Shown here: piece by piece, positions 50,390 to 61,700 of the stretch
Position numbering within the stretch: the stretch's first letter is position 1
How the letters are laid out: each line of letters opens with the position of its first letter
Assembly (NCBI RefSeq): GCF_014529535.1
Contig: NW_023503608.1
Location: 8,048,501-8,112,500, forward strand
Direction of reading: 5' to 3'
Source of the DNA: Bradysia coprophila
Lineage: Eukaryota; Arthropoda; Insecta; Diptera; Sciaridae
DNA: 64,000 bases
Translations under genes and position numbers: made by a program
The notes under the pieces: generated by a model
Databases searched by the model: none
What the model was told of the DNA's origin: nothing
Seen by the model: only the letters and a program-made list of their open reading frames with translations

Positions 50390-50640
50390 CGCAAGTGGTA
50401 GAAGGAATTGACCACATAGCGCGCGGTAATCTGAAGAGGTAGTGACCACAAAGCAGGAATTTGAAGTGGTAGAAGCAATCGACCACAAAACTGGAATTGG
50501 AAGAAAGGAAGTGACCTTAAAGAATTTTAAGTTGTAGAAGGATTGACCACAGAGAATTTAAAGTGGTAGAAGGAATTACCACAGAGAATTGGAAGTGATA
50601 GAAGGAACTGACTGCAAAGAATCGGTCGCGGTAGACGAAA
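50390..50640. repeat. Degenerate minisatellite
   Basis: Repeated AAGTGGTAGAAGGAATTGAC and ACCACAGAGAATT-type units recur every 35-45 bp with many substitutions, about six copies. It is an old, decayed tandem array. The open frames crossing it follow from its composition. Confidence 0.7.
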
Positions 50641-51924
50641 TAGACCGCATGGAAGTGGAAGGAAATGGAAACAGAAATAGAAGTGTAACGAAATGGAATT
50701 GAAATCAGAATATAGAATTCGGAAATGGAATGTTCAGTCAGCACAGAATTTTCAAATTTTATCGAAAATAGTCAACGAATCGGAATCTTTGGCTTATGTA
50801 AATTAAGCGGGGTGTTGGTTTATGTAATTTGATTAGCGTTTGGAAGTTAGTTACTTTGCTATTGCAAGAAAATAGTCAGTAAAATTCTTCTGAAGATGCT
50901 CTGTATATTTTTGTAAGTTCGTAATGTTATCACTACTACTGGAAGCTGGATAACTAATACAATTGATAACTGATCACTACACAAATATACCGCATACTTA
51001 ATACTTATTAATCATATTCATCGGTGAAAAAATTGATATTTTCCCCACCTAATATCGTCTTGTTTAAGGGCCATTTTAAAAAGCGTCTTTTTTCAAAAAT
51101 AAAATGCATTCACCCATGTCGCGCCGGACAGAAAGGTATTACACGCATTCACACAATATTATTTGGTTGTTTGTCCAAATTCAAATATTGTTTTTGGTAT
51201 CAATAGCTCGGATGTTGAATGTTGCACGAATGTGTATCATAATACATCCATGCACAGTTATCCCAGCTACATATGTGCTATGTACACATAAATAATAAAT
51301 CTAATTCCGTTTCGCAAAATGCAATTATACAATCGATTTACATATAAATTTCAACGCCAAGCTTAATTAAAGCACGTCGTTGCTATCCTCTATTTTATAT
51401 GAAACGAAAAGTGGGTATGTTTATAACGTACAACTATAGATTGAGTAGCGCATAACACACCATTTATTTGTATCAAAACGTTATGTGTGTACAGTGGAAA
51501 TCCGAGAGTGTGTTTATACATAGAACAAACATCACACATAATAATTTTCCATTCATAGTTCGGTGAATAAACCGTTAATGAACTCCAACAGTGTCACAAT
51601 AAACATGATGTGGATGACTGTAGTGGAGGACAAACAATTTATTAATTTAGATATTCGACACTTTCGTTAAAATGAAGGCGAAAAATCAATCCACATTTTT
51701 TTGGGTGGGTTGATTGATCGTTCCTAGACCAGAATTCGTTAGAAGACATCTTTAAAACTAGTTTTTTCTTCGTTCGTTTTTGATCCTTCCAATATCTGCG
51801 CCTTGCTCTCGTCTTTGTGTTATTTTCCTTTTATCGGTAGACAGCGTCCAAATCCAGATGACAAAAATCCAGTCGAAAAAAGTTTTGATATATATTGATA
51901 TATATTGAAATATTGATTTATCTG
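50641..51924. other. No recognisable gene
   Basis: Non-coding sequence, partly purine-rich after the minisatellite. No motif was recognised. Confidence 0.5.
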
Positions 51925-52086
51925 GAATTTATCCATGGACTATTTTCGGGAAAACATTTTCTTGAAATTTCCGAAATTTTCCCATGTTTTTCTAATTTTC
52001 TAAGAAAAAATGTTTTGGGAATAATTTGAAAAAAGTAGGAAAACTTGGAAAAATATTTTCCCAAAAATAGTCCCTGAATTTATCTC
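51925..52086. mobile_element. Small palindromic MITE
   Basis: The ends GGACTATTTTCGGGAAAA and TTTTCCCAAAAATAGTCC are inverse copies, and the flanks GAATTTATCC and GAATTTATC extend the similarity. About 160 bp, AT-rich and non-coding. Confidence 0.65.
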
Positions 52087-52389
52087 ATCCGGATTCGGTC
52101 AATCAAATTTTTGTTTTACAGTTTTGTAATGCTGTTGACAAAATTAAACCGTAATTGAATTTATTTCAAATTTTAATTTAATTCTGATATTTTATTTTTA
52201 GTTTAATTAAATTCATCATTCCACATTTGGTTTTTCGTTTTTTTTTAAATATTTAATCTCTCAATTACACGTTTGACTATCCAGTTACAATAGATTAAAA
52301 ATTTAATTTTATGTCGACTGTTGGTGCTGAATATCGAAAAGCACGGATGACGCCATTATTGACGAGATTGTAGTTTTATCTTCCAGCTT

Positions 52390-52640
52390 ATTGGCACTTG
52401 AGGTGCAAGTTGGCAACACCATTCAGTAAAGATCACGATACGTCAAAAATATATGGAAGAATGATTGACATGACAACTCGTGATCTTTTTTTCATATGAA
52501 AATCACGCCATCTACAGTGCATCTCAAGTGCTAATTGGCACTTTAGGCGTAAGCTGGCAACACTATTTGCAAAGACCAAATGAGAGAAAAATTAGATAAA
52601 AACTCGTGATCTTTGATTTTTCATAGAAAATTGACGCCAT
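52390..52640. repeat. Tandem duplication of a 130-140-bp unit
   Basis: ATTGGCACTTGAGGTGCAAG (52390) and ATTGGCACTTTAGGCGTAAG (52533) each start a unit. Each unit continues through GGCAACAC and ACTCGTGATCTTT and reaches a CGCCAT close to its end. The copies are clearly diverged. Confidence 0.75.
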
Positions 52641-52700
52641 GTGACATCTAGAGTATAGGTGACGGGGCGGCTTCATAAATTTACTGTAGATGGCGTGTAC

Positions 52701-52944
52701 TTACTCGGGTATAGATTCCAGATTTTGTATGAAAAATTTATCGACTTTGCCAATAATTCTGTGGAAATTTCTTAACTAAACTCAAAACTAACTTAATTTC
52801 AAAACTAACTGGAGTGAAACCAAATGTTTTAATTATATTTTGCAAAGAAAATTGGATTATGATCGGATTTGAATAATATTTTAGTGAAAAACCGACACTA
52901 TCTGTAAGTTTTCCATGCAAAATCTGCAATTTATACCCGAGTAA
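52701..52944. mobile_element. 244-bp TIR element (MITE)
   Basis: TTACTCGGGTATAGATTCCA at the left and TGCAATTTATACCCGAGTAA at the right are inverse copies. Pairing continues into CAGATTTTGTATG. Non-coding. Confidence 0.8.
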
Positions 52945-53323
52945 AGTGAGCTTTTGTGCTTTTGAGCTTTGGAATAGACAATTTTTTGTAAGGTTGAACA
53001 TGGCCTATATCGGAAGTGACAATAAGGCAAGTGCAGAGAGTAAAAGAATAAAAACTATCAAACAATATCATTTGCCTTAATTGTATCGAAGATCAATGAC
53101 GTCAATTATGATGAGTGGAGGGGAGGGAAAATAAGGCAATCTCTATGATCCATGTTTTGGTTACAATAAATATTGCGCCTTCGAAGGAGAACGAGAAGGA
53201 TAAGGATAATTACCAAGACTTCTCACTTGAAAATCACCTAATGAAAAATTAGAGTTAACGAATGTCGAAATTAATAATATTGAAAATGTTTCTTAACTTT
53301 CATTTGAAATGAGCCACCATTTT

Positions 53324-53336
53324 GTCAAACAAGTTT
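53324..53336. repeat. LINE target-site duplication, 3' side
   Basis: GTCAAACAAGTTT, matching 56940-56952. It sits directly next to the element's A-rich tail (T-rich on this strand). Confidence 0.93.
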
Positions 53337-53731
53337 TTTTTATTTTTTTTATTGTTCGTTTAATCAAATCAAGTTTATACAGTTTGTTTACAAATAATTC
53401 TTGTTAAAAATAAATTTACAGTCTGCCAGACTTTTCCAAATTTATGTATGAAATTTCATCATTTTAAGTAATACTAGACTTAAAAATTTAAAAAAAAAAT
53501 TGAAATTTAATTGGAATAAATGAAATTGCAATAGGTTCATCACCTTGTAGATTGAAAAAAGCACGAAAAACAATCAATATTCTAAATTTTTTGAGTAAAT
53601 ACTTAACCTAGGGTTACAACAAAGTTTGCTGTGATCAAATCAAATTTGAAAGAAATCGTAATTCTCATAATCAGTTCGTATACAGTGGTCATTTTGGTGA
53701 TACGAAATTACAAATAGGGATGCGGTTGTGT

Positions 53732-56472
53732 CTATAATGACAATAGCTTGGAATTATGACCTCCTAACAGCGAGTGGGGAGGTTTATAGGTACAGTTAGC
53801 AATTCTTTCTGCTGAAAAGCTGCCGAATTCACTAATAACGTTGTTATCATGTGAATACGTCTTGCTAAGCATATTCATAGCCAAATCGTACAGGTGTACG
53901 TTAAGCCTCGGCACTTTCGTAACTTTGTGCAGTTCTTCAGTAGATAAATACTTAAAGTTCGTTCTCGATCTTCTGAAATTGATTGCCATACGTAGGCATC
54001 TATTTTCAAAGACTTTTAACCTCCTAATCAAGTACTTTGGCAAACTATGCCAAACCGCGACGGCATAAGTTAGAACCGGCCTCAATATGGTTACATAGGT
54101 TTTAACTTTTACTTCTTTCGAAATGCCATTATTCACTTTCATGATGGGATACAGTTTATGTAAACCGGTGTTAGCTTTCAGAAGCATCCTGTTCACATGT
54201 TCGTTGTGTTTAAGGTTTGGTTGAACGTAGTAACCCAAGAAACGAACGCTATCCTTGAAAGGGATTTTTGTGCCATTCATTTCAATGCCACAAGCTTTTT
54301 CATTTTTGGGACGCCCGCGGTTGGACCTCTGAATGAAAAGAGCTTCAGATTTTTCCACATTTACTCTAATTTTCCAAATCTGATAGTATCTGTGCAACTT
54401 GTGAAGGTGGCTTTGTACATTTGACTTAGCTCTGCTCAGGGATAATCTCGTAGAAAAAGTACTTGTATCATCTGCAAAGACGGTCAGAGTAGTGTTCATA
54501 TGCGTCGGCAAATCAATCATGAAAATGATAAAGAGTAAAGGTCCTAGTATGGATCCTTGCGGTACCCCATCATTCACTGTTATTGGGGCGGAGAGCTGGT
54601 GTCCCAACTTAACTCTGTAACTACGTCCTTTGAGGTAGGAGAAAATAATTCTGATGAGATAATCAGGAAACTTCAAGTTTATCAGTTTATATATGAGTCC
54701 TTCAACCCACATAGTGTCGAAAGCTTTTTCAATGTCTAGAAAAGCGGCTATTGTAAACTTCCCATCGTTAAAACCCATTATTGCTTCTTCAAATAACCTT
54801 ATGAGAGCATGAACGGTAGAGTGCTTGCTCCTAAAGCCGAATTGGCTGTTTGGCAATAAGGCATTTGTGTCGCAGTATTGTAATATTCTTACATGCAGGA
54901 CTTTTTCGAGTACTTTACTCAAACTGTTCAATAGACTAATGGGTCTAAAATTTTTTGCCTCGTTAGCGGGCTTGCCTGGTTTGGGTATCGGTATAACATG
55001 GGCTTCCTTCCATGAATCAGGGTAGTATCCTATGCTCAGAATACAATTAATCAATTTAGCGAGGAATTCGAGTGCAGACCTGGGAAGCTTTTTCAAGACA
55101 ATATTTGGGATAGCATCCGGTCCATACGACTTTTTATTTTTCAAATTTTTAAGAATTATTCTAATTTCCTCAGGATCCGTCAAACGTAGCTCAAACAAAT
55201 TTGACGATGACTTCTGAGAGAAGGAGATTACTTCAGACAAGCGCATCAAAATCTGGATCTCCCATAACTCTATTTTGTTTGTGGATCTCGTCGTACACTT
55301 TTGCAATAGCATTTGCCTTATCAAATGGATTACTGATAAGGGAACCATCACTTGCCTTCAGCTCAGGCACTACTTTTCTACCATCACCTAGGAGCTTGAT
55401 TATATTCTTGTACATCTTTGTATTTGGTCTAATCTGTTTCAGCTTATTCATCAGAGTTTTGGAGTTTCTTTCATCAATACTATTCTTAATTGTCATGGCT
55501 AGGCTTTTGATTTCCCTCTTTATATCAGGATCGTTGAGTTTACGGCGAAAATGTGCCCTTCTCAATCTCTTCTTTTTGGCAATTAGGTCCATCAGATGTT
55601 GCGAGAAATGGTTCTTGCTCGTGAAACACTTCTTAGGGATACATTCATCCATTGCAGAACTAATTGCCTTGGTCAAGTGCTCAACACTCGAATTTATGTC
55701 ATCGCAATCTACTACAGGTGTAGGATTCAGTGCATCATTCACTAGTTCTTTGAATCTCGCCCAGTTAGCTCCCTTGAACATGAACTGTTCAACAGGGGCA
55801 TCGTAAGAGATTGAGTCATTGATCTTCAAGAGGTACTGAACGGGACAATGGTCTGGGTTGAGTTCGGTAACACTACTACTATCGACATGAACACCCTTAG
55901 CCAGGGCTAGATCTACAGTGCTAGGATTGAGTTTGCTTCTATAGCAAGTGTATGCATTAGGATGGATTAATTGAGCTAAGTCTTCATCAACAAGAAATTT
56001 GAATAGGGCATTGCCGTTGCTATTGTTTTCAGAATTATGCCAATAGCAATGTTTAGCATTATAATCGCCTCCCATAAAAACGTTGGAGTGTAAATTCATG
56101 AGTTTCAAAAGGTCCTTTTTCAAAAGATTTTTTGGACAATAGAAAGAATTGACAACCAGAGATTTAGTTACTCAGAGCTAGGCTAATGCATGTTGCTTCA
56201 GAGGCCTCTAGCAGTGGCGTATTCAGTATTTCATGTTTGATATTATCTCTAATCAGAATCGCGGTCCCCCCACCAGAATCCGATAGACGATCGTTCCTGT
56301 AGATCTTATAATTTGGAAATTGTACAAAGTTACTATTATTCAGCTTAGTCTCGCTTAACAACAACAAATGAGGTTGTTGCTCTATCAAAAGGTACCTAAC
56401 CTCTTCCTGTTTCGCTTTACTCCTGATGGAGTTCACGTTCCAAGCTATTATCTTCAAAACGTCTCGCAACAT
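53732..56472 (-). pseudogene. LINE ORF2: endonuclease and reverse transcriptase, two frameshifts
   Basis: The N-terminal AP-type endonuclease starts MLRDVLKIIAWNVNSIRS at 56472, with LLLSETKL and then GGDYNAKH and LNPDHCPV further on. A frameshift near 56163 follows SLALSN, and a second lies near 55240. The reverse transcriptase reads VIPIPKPGKPANEAKNFRPI, FLDIEKAFD, NDGVPQGSILGPLLF and the catalytic FADDTS (FADD at 54468-54479), ending at 53732. Without the two shifts this would be a full-length protein of about 900 residues. As it stands it is inactive. Confidence 0.93.
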
Positions 56473-56474
56473 AC

Positions 56475-56939
56475 CTATGTGAATTGGGATAGAAAGTCTA
56501 TAATCATTATTTTTTTCATCATTGGATCGTTCACCTTTTTGTATTCTGGCACGAAAGACTTGATTTTCTGCATAAGTACAGTCAAAGAACAGTCAAAAAG
56601 GCTGTTAATTTCATTAATTATAAAATTAAAACTTGTTCCTTCTTCTCCAGTTCCATCGTTAGACTTCAAAACCTGGCTATATGACACATTGCTTTTGACG
56701 AATGTACTTTTACTGGAATGAGCAGTGTTACTTTTGATTGTATTCAATTGATTTTTACCTGATTTTTCTGGCGATTTTTTTAATTTTTCTGCGTATTTGA
56801 CGTAAACAGGACACTTTTTGTAGTTGGCTGGGTGGTTGTTGTTGCAATTCACGCAAGTAGCTGGTTGATCGTCTTCAAGAGGGCAATCACCCGGAGCATG
56901 ACTATGCGGGCACTTAACACAGCGGTATTCAAGTCCGCA
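56475..56939 (-). pseudogene. LINE ORF1 C-terminal part with zinc knuckles
   Basis: About 155 residues at the end of a Gag-like nucleic-acid-binding protein. Two CCHC knuckles are visible: CVKCPHSHAPGDC and CVNCNNNHPANYKKC, each C-x2-C-x4-H-x4-C. A charged tail follows. The 5' part is missing because the insertion is truncated. Its stop (56475) lies directly before the ORF2 start (56472), a layout seen in Jockey-type elements. Confidence 0.9.
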
Positions 56940-56952
56940 GTCAAACAAGTTT
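56940..56952. repeat. LINE target-site duplication, 5' side
   Basis: GTCAAACAAGTTT, identical to 53324-53336. Confidence 0.93.
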
Positions 56953-58462
56953 ATTAGAGGTGATTGGGCAGCATATCAAAGCTGGACGTCCATACTTCCA
57001 ACAAATGACCACTCACCCATATTTACAAGCCGGAAACAGGAAGGTGGCTATCGCTCTAATTACAATTTTTTTTACATGTGTCCTGAGATAATCGGCCGTA
57101 CGAATCCATTTGTAGTTTAAATTAAAACAGCTGGTTTTGCTTCAGCTGGCAAACATAGTAACCTTTGTTCGCGTTGTGTTTAACGAGCTTTTCTCTTTGT
57201 ATGCGTGTGTAATTAGACGAGTGGACCAACTTATAAATGTAGATTGTACTAACAATGCTACAGAGACCAGCTGTTGTTAGTTATGCGTACCAAAATAATT
57301 TAGGGACTGTATTGTCTCATAAGATTTCAAATTTCCTATAACAATTCTTGTTTTCAACTTTTTTGCTTACAGTCAGTGGAACTGCTGTAGCAGTATACAT
57401 ACTAAGGAATTTTTCTGTTTTTTTGAATATTGATGGTAATTGAATAAGTTTCAACGTCAGCGACCCTTTCCAATAAAATAAATAGAAAGAGACACTGTTT
57501 ATTGAATCCAAAACTTGTCCGTTAACGCCATTGTAAAAAACTGTGTGCCAATACAATATCTCAAAGTTATCCCATGCATAACAGTAACAATATCCAACAT
57601 TCCTCTTCTTCTCATGCATCCAAATCATTTACCCTATTTCTGTCACCCCGATTTGCTCCCATCCACACTCCACTCTTTATGAACGTGGATGTCAAACGAC
57701 TTACTGATAAAGCGTGCACTCTTTTCACGTCTTACAACATTACATCTTTTTATTGATTTTTGATGGCATAGCATTATAAAGTCAACGACATTGTCGCGTC
57801 GATTGTGTTTACAATTTGCAGGTCAATATGAAAAGTACATGGTAGAAGCTATGCTCTGAATCATTTTTTTTTCTCTTGAAAATAACTTCATGCATAACCG
57901 ATGTTCACAAGCTTGTGAAGATAATAATCACTTTGTATACATCCTCCAGACGGATAATTCGTAACACTAACACCATTTTAGCGTGTATAAGTCATCATGT
58001 ATTCCATGATATTGTCGGCAAATTTATTTGCTGGTATGAGTTCGATGATGGAATGCGAAAATGGAATATTTTGCATATTGCACAATCTCTCCGACGCCAG
58101 ATAATTTTCACCATATTTCCCATGGATCTCTATGCATATGTACATGAATGTACATTACATTGTAAGTGAAGTGCAGATAATGGTGGTCCGGTGGTCATAT
58201 GTCATGCAAAATGTGCGGTTGGTGTAATTTGTGAATTTTGATGGACATTTTAGTGTTTCAGAGAAAACGACCCGATGGACCATCTCCGTCACCACCAAAG
58301 GAATATGTAATCGCATTCTATGTAATCGGCTGTGTGTATATACACTATACTGAAGTGTGTGTTGACACCGATGACAAAATCCAGTCTCACAAAAATAGGC
58401 TCTGACGACTCAGTAGAGTAAGTTGTATGAATGAAATGTTCTAAAAGACTTCATAAGAAAAT
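56953..58462. other. No recognisable gene
   Basis: Non-coding AT-rich sequence upstream of the LINE insertion. The frames present (for example 57317-57628, minus strand) have no motif. Confidence 0.55.
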
Positions 58463-58746
58463 AGTAGATTACATTGGATGCTGCGGAGGCAGTTCATTAC
58501 ATGAGGGATAAATTTTGTGATACGAGCCGAACTCACATGTGTGGTTATAAGCAACAAGCTTTGTAAACGGTTATTTTGACAAGTGTAGAGTTTTCATATC
58601 CGAGCCGAATGCGAGATATGCAACTACACGAGTCAAAATAACCGTTGTCAAAGCTTGTTGCTTAAAACCACACGAGTGAGTTCGCGAGTTCACAAAATTG
58701 ATTCCGAGTGTAATGAACTACCAAGCAGCATCCAATGTAATCTACT
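58463..58746. mobile_element. 284-bp palindromic MITE
   Basis: The left arm begins AGTAGATTACATTGGATGCT and the right arm ends with its complement. Both arms contain AGTTCATTACA, TGTGTGGTT or its variant, AAGCAACAAGCTTTG and ACGGTTATTTTGAC in mirrored order. Arms of about 130 bp with scattered mismatches; non-coding. Confidence 0.88.
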
Positions 58747-61700
58747 TTTAAATAGGAGTGGTGTGTGAAGTAGACAGAGTCGAACAAACGCTTTGAGAGC
58801 ATTACAAATCAATACAATAGCAAAACGTAAAACTAAAGAAGTAAAAGATTTTCCATCCACTGGACAATACTTTGAATACGTATAAGACGGATAACATATC
58901 GAAGAGTTATGCGAGTAAGGACAAGTAAACCGTTTATGAAAGGTTAGAGCGTACTAATAGTGGATTGACGAAAGATTCAAGTGAAGAAGTTTCCCAACTA
59001 TCCCATCAGGACACGTTGGTATACCCCAACAATGAGCAAAACATTCAAAGTTGTGGGTTATTCATGTCCGTCCAGGTCTCCAATCTCTGATACTCTTTCT
59101 AATACTGCAACTTACTAGACTTCAACAGCCCTATTCTTCTAGCCAAATTACAAAAGAAATCAGTCTGCCAAATACTTAAGTTTATTTCTCTCTCACCTCT
59201 TGTTTAGCTGTTTTATGGGCGAGTAGGTTTTATGGACAAATTCGTGCCGTCAACGGGGTAATAAAGTCAAATGAAGGTATGAACGTATCACTCGAGAGTC
59301 ACATATTTCTGATCCATATGCCTAGAAAATATTATAATACGAATTTCTATTCCGAACAGTAAGTTAATATCTATGACAACCCTTTAATATCCCGAATCGT
59401 TCCCTTTTGTGTATATGTCTGCGGCAGTCTATAATAACGTTGCCGCATGTTTATTTGAAATGACACACAGAAAGATGAGAATAAATTCCATTTCCCATTC
59501 ATCCAATAAGCAAAATATTACAAAACGTTTTCTTGTATCGTTCATGCGTGGCATGAATAATGTTTTTGGGTTAAACGATTCTACGTGCTCAATGCGTAAA
59601 ATACAATTTTGTCACGCATTCGAATTGAATTCTATATGTAAATACGTGTTATTTGATGTACACAATCTGAATAACACTAGGAGATTAGTGGAAGCTTTGC
59701 GGTAGAAACGAAAAAGTTTCTTTTTCCCAAAAAGATGAGATAGACTTTGATTTGTTTGTAATTATTGAAGTGAAATTTTCATGTTTGAGCGACGATTTTA
59801 AATTAAATACAAAATCCGGAAGACACTGCGACACGGTGTATAGCCTCAAAAGCTCCCTTTTCGTCAGTGTAATATCATCGATCGTTTACATCTTCAAATA
59901 ATTTGATTTGTCACTGGCAGAAGGTAAACAAACAACAAACAACAGCGACAATTCTGCTTTGCTGTACTACCACATTATTTATGAACCGAATAAAGTCTTA
60001 GTATATGTTTCGAAACATTCATCTTACAGGGGTTGTTCAGTCTGTGTCGGGTATTTTAGTATGTAATAGTAGTATATCGAGTCTGTTGTCAACAAAGACT
60101 TGGCAAGACGATTTTGAAAAATAAGAAGTACTAGATTTTATATCACTCATCTGAAAATAATTAGATCAAAAGAAGTACTACATTCGAAAGTATAAATTTG
60201 TGTAACTTGAGTGTACTACCTGTGTAAGTGTAATGGGTTAATAGGTTTCTTACACTGCCTCGGGCATTGTAAATTTTTAATTGTTTTAATTTTCGTTAAA
60301 CATCACCTCCATCACCTCTACGCATCCATGCCACTATACATGCGAATAATGAAAACGCTAATAATAATAAATCGCTTTACCAAATCCCATTTCACAACTT
60401 CCATCCACTCGCGATTTAACACAGAAGCTGTAACACACAACCGAAAATCCCTTGTAACTCTCATGCATAAAAATATTGTCCATAAATTGAAAAAAGATTT
60501 TTCCTCAGCGTTTTTCTCGCAACGACCCCGCCTATACACATCCCATAATAAATAAACAAACATAAATTAATAAATAAATCTTCTTGGTTTTTCATTAGAC
60601 TCTGCTCTTATGCCAATAAGAAAAATCTTTTAACAAAATTTTATTGAAAATTTCCTCTCGAGAAGAAAGGAAAATTCTTAACCCGACGAAAGTTTTTTTT
60701 TATACAAAAATAATTAAAAGCGAAATATGTAAATTGGCCTCTTCTGCTCTGTTTTCAGATAATATATAATATTGGTGTGTATAAACGAAATTAATGAGGG
60801 ATGAAGGATTAAACCATTAAGGAGAAAAGTTTTTTGTTGTTGAATGCGCTATGGTTATAGGTTCGATGAAATGGGATTTTTGTAATGTGGTGGTGTACAC
60901 AACGTTATAACGTTGAATATTGTAATACATTAAGCGAAAACATGCAAATTAACTGAAAAAATATCGAGAAACTTAAAACATAAACACCATAAAAACTTTG
61001 GGAGTTTTTTTTAGATGTTTTTTCAAGGATATTCTTAGAATCATTAGCTAATTGAATCGTTCTAAAGTGAGAGTACATGCATATGTGTGTTGTGGCATGG
61101 TTTGCTGAATAATAACTTCGCTAACTTTTGAACTTCTTGTTTCCTACAACCGTTTGGGGATGTCGGTTTTCATCATTAGAAGGTTATATATTTTTTAAGT
61201 TAATGTAACGATGTGAGAAAGGGAGATATATATAGAAAATCTGATGTTTCAAGTTCATTACATATTTAGATGGCTTACGCAACGTTATTGTTTGCAATTA
61301 TGAAGTTTGTTTTTGTATTCGGAAGATGTAAATTGAAATGTTTTTGAGGTGTAACATCTCGTAATGTAAACGTTGGCGGTTTTTAAACAGAACTCTTTGC
61401 ATGTTTGCGAACCTTTGTTCCTGTTTTAAAAAGTTCTGATATCTGGTTGGCGTCTCAGCGCTTCTGAAATCTTCCTGACACATTTTGCTTCATCACATAA
61501 TAAATTATAAGTATGGAAGAGGTGAAACAACAAACAAAAATGATTTTTACTCTCTGCACCCCCGGGAAACTTATTTTCCTTCACGGACACAAGCGGTTAA
61601 ACTCGTATCCGGGGGTCTTTTTGCGAGAAAAATCTACCACGAAGTGGTTGAGTGATTGTTATAAAAAGCTCCAAACAAGTTGGTAATATAAGTTTCTGAG

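Larger units (their letters stand above)
53337..56939 (-). mobile_element. 5'-truncated Jockey-like LINE
   Basis: A 3.6-kb non-LTR retrotransposon on the minus strand. It starts abruptly inside ORF1, carries almost all of ORF2, and ends in an A-rich tail (AAAAAAAATAAAAAAAA type, 53337-53350). A 13-bp duplication (GTCAAACAAGTTT) flanks it exactly. This is the classical product of target-primed reverse transcription with 5' truncation. The perfect duplication and only two frameshifts suggest a fairly recent insertion. Clade assignment (Jockey or close) is by overall layout only. Confidence 0.95.

Noticed and set aside
50118..50486. 122-codon minus-strand frame
   Set aside because: It crosses the start of the degenerate minisatellite and has repeat-derived composition.
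54197..55806. Plus-strand open frames across the LINE
   Set aside because: They are antisense shadows of the LINE ORF2, which has all the expected motifs on the minus strand.
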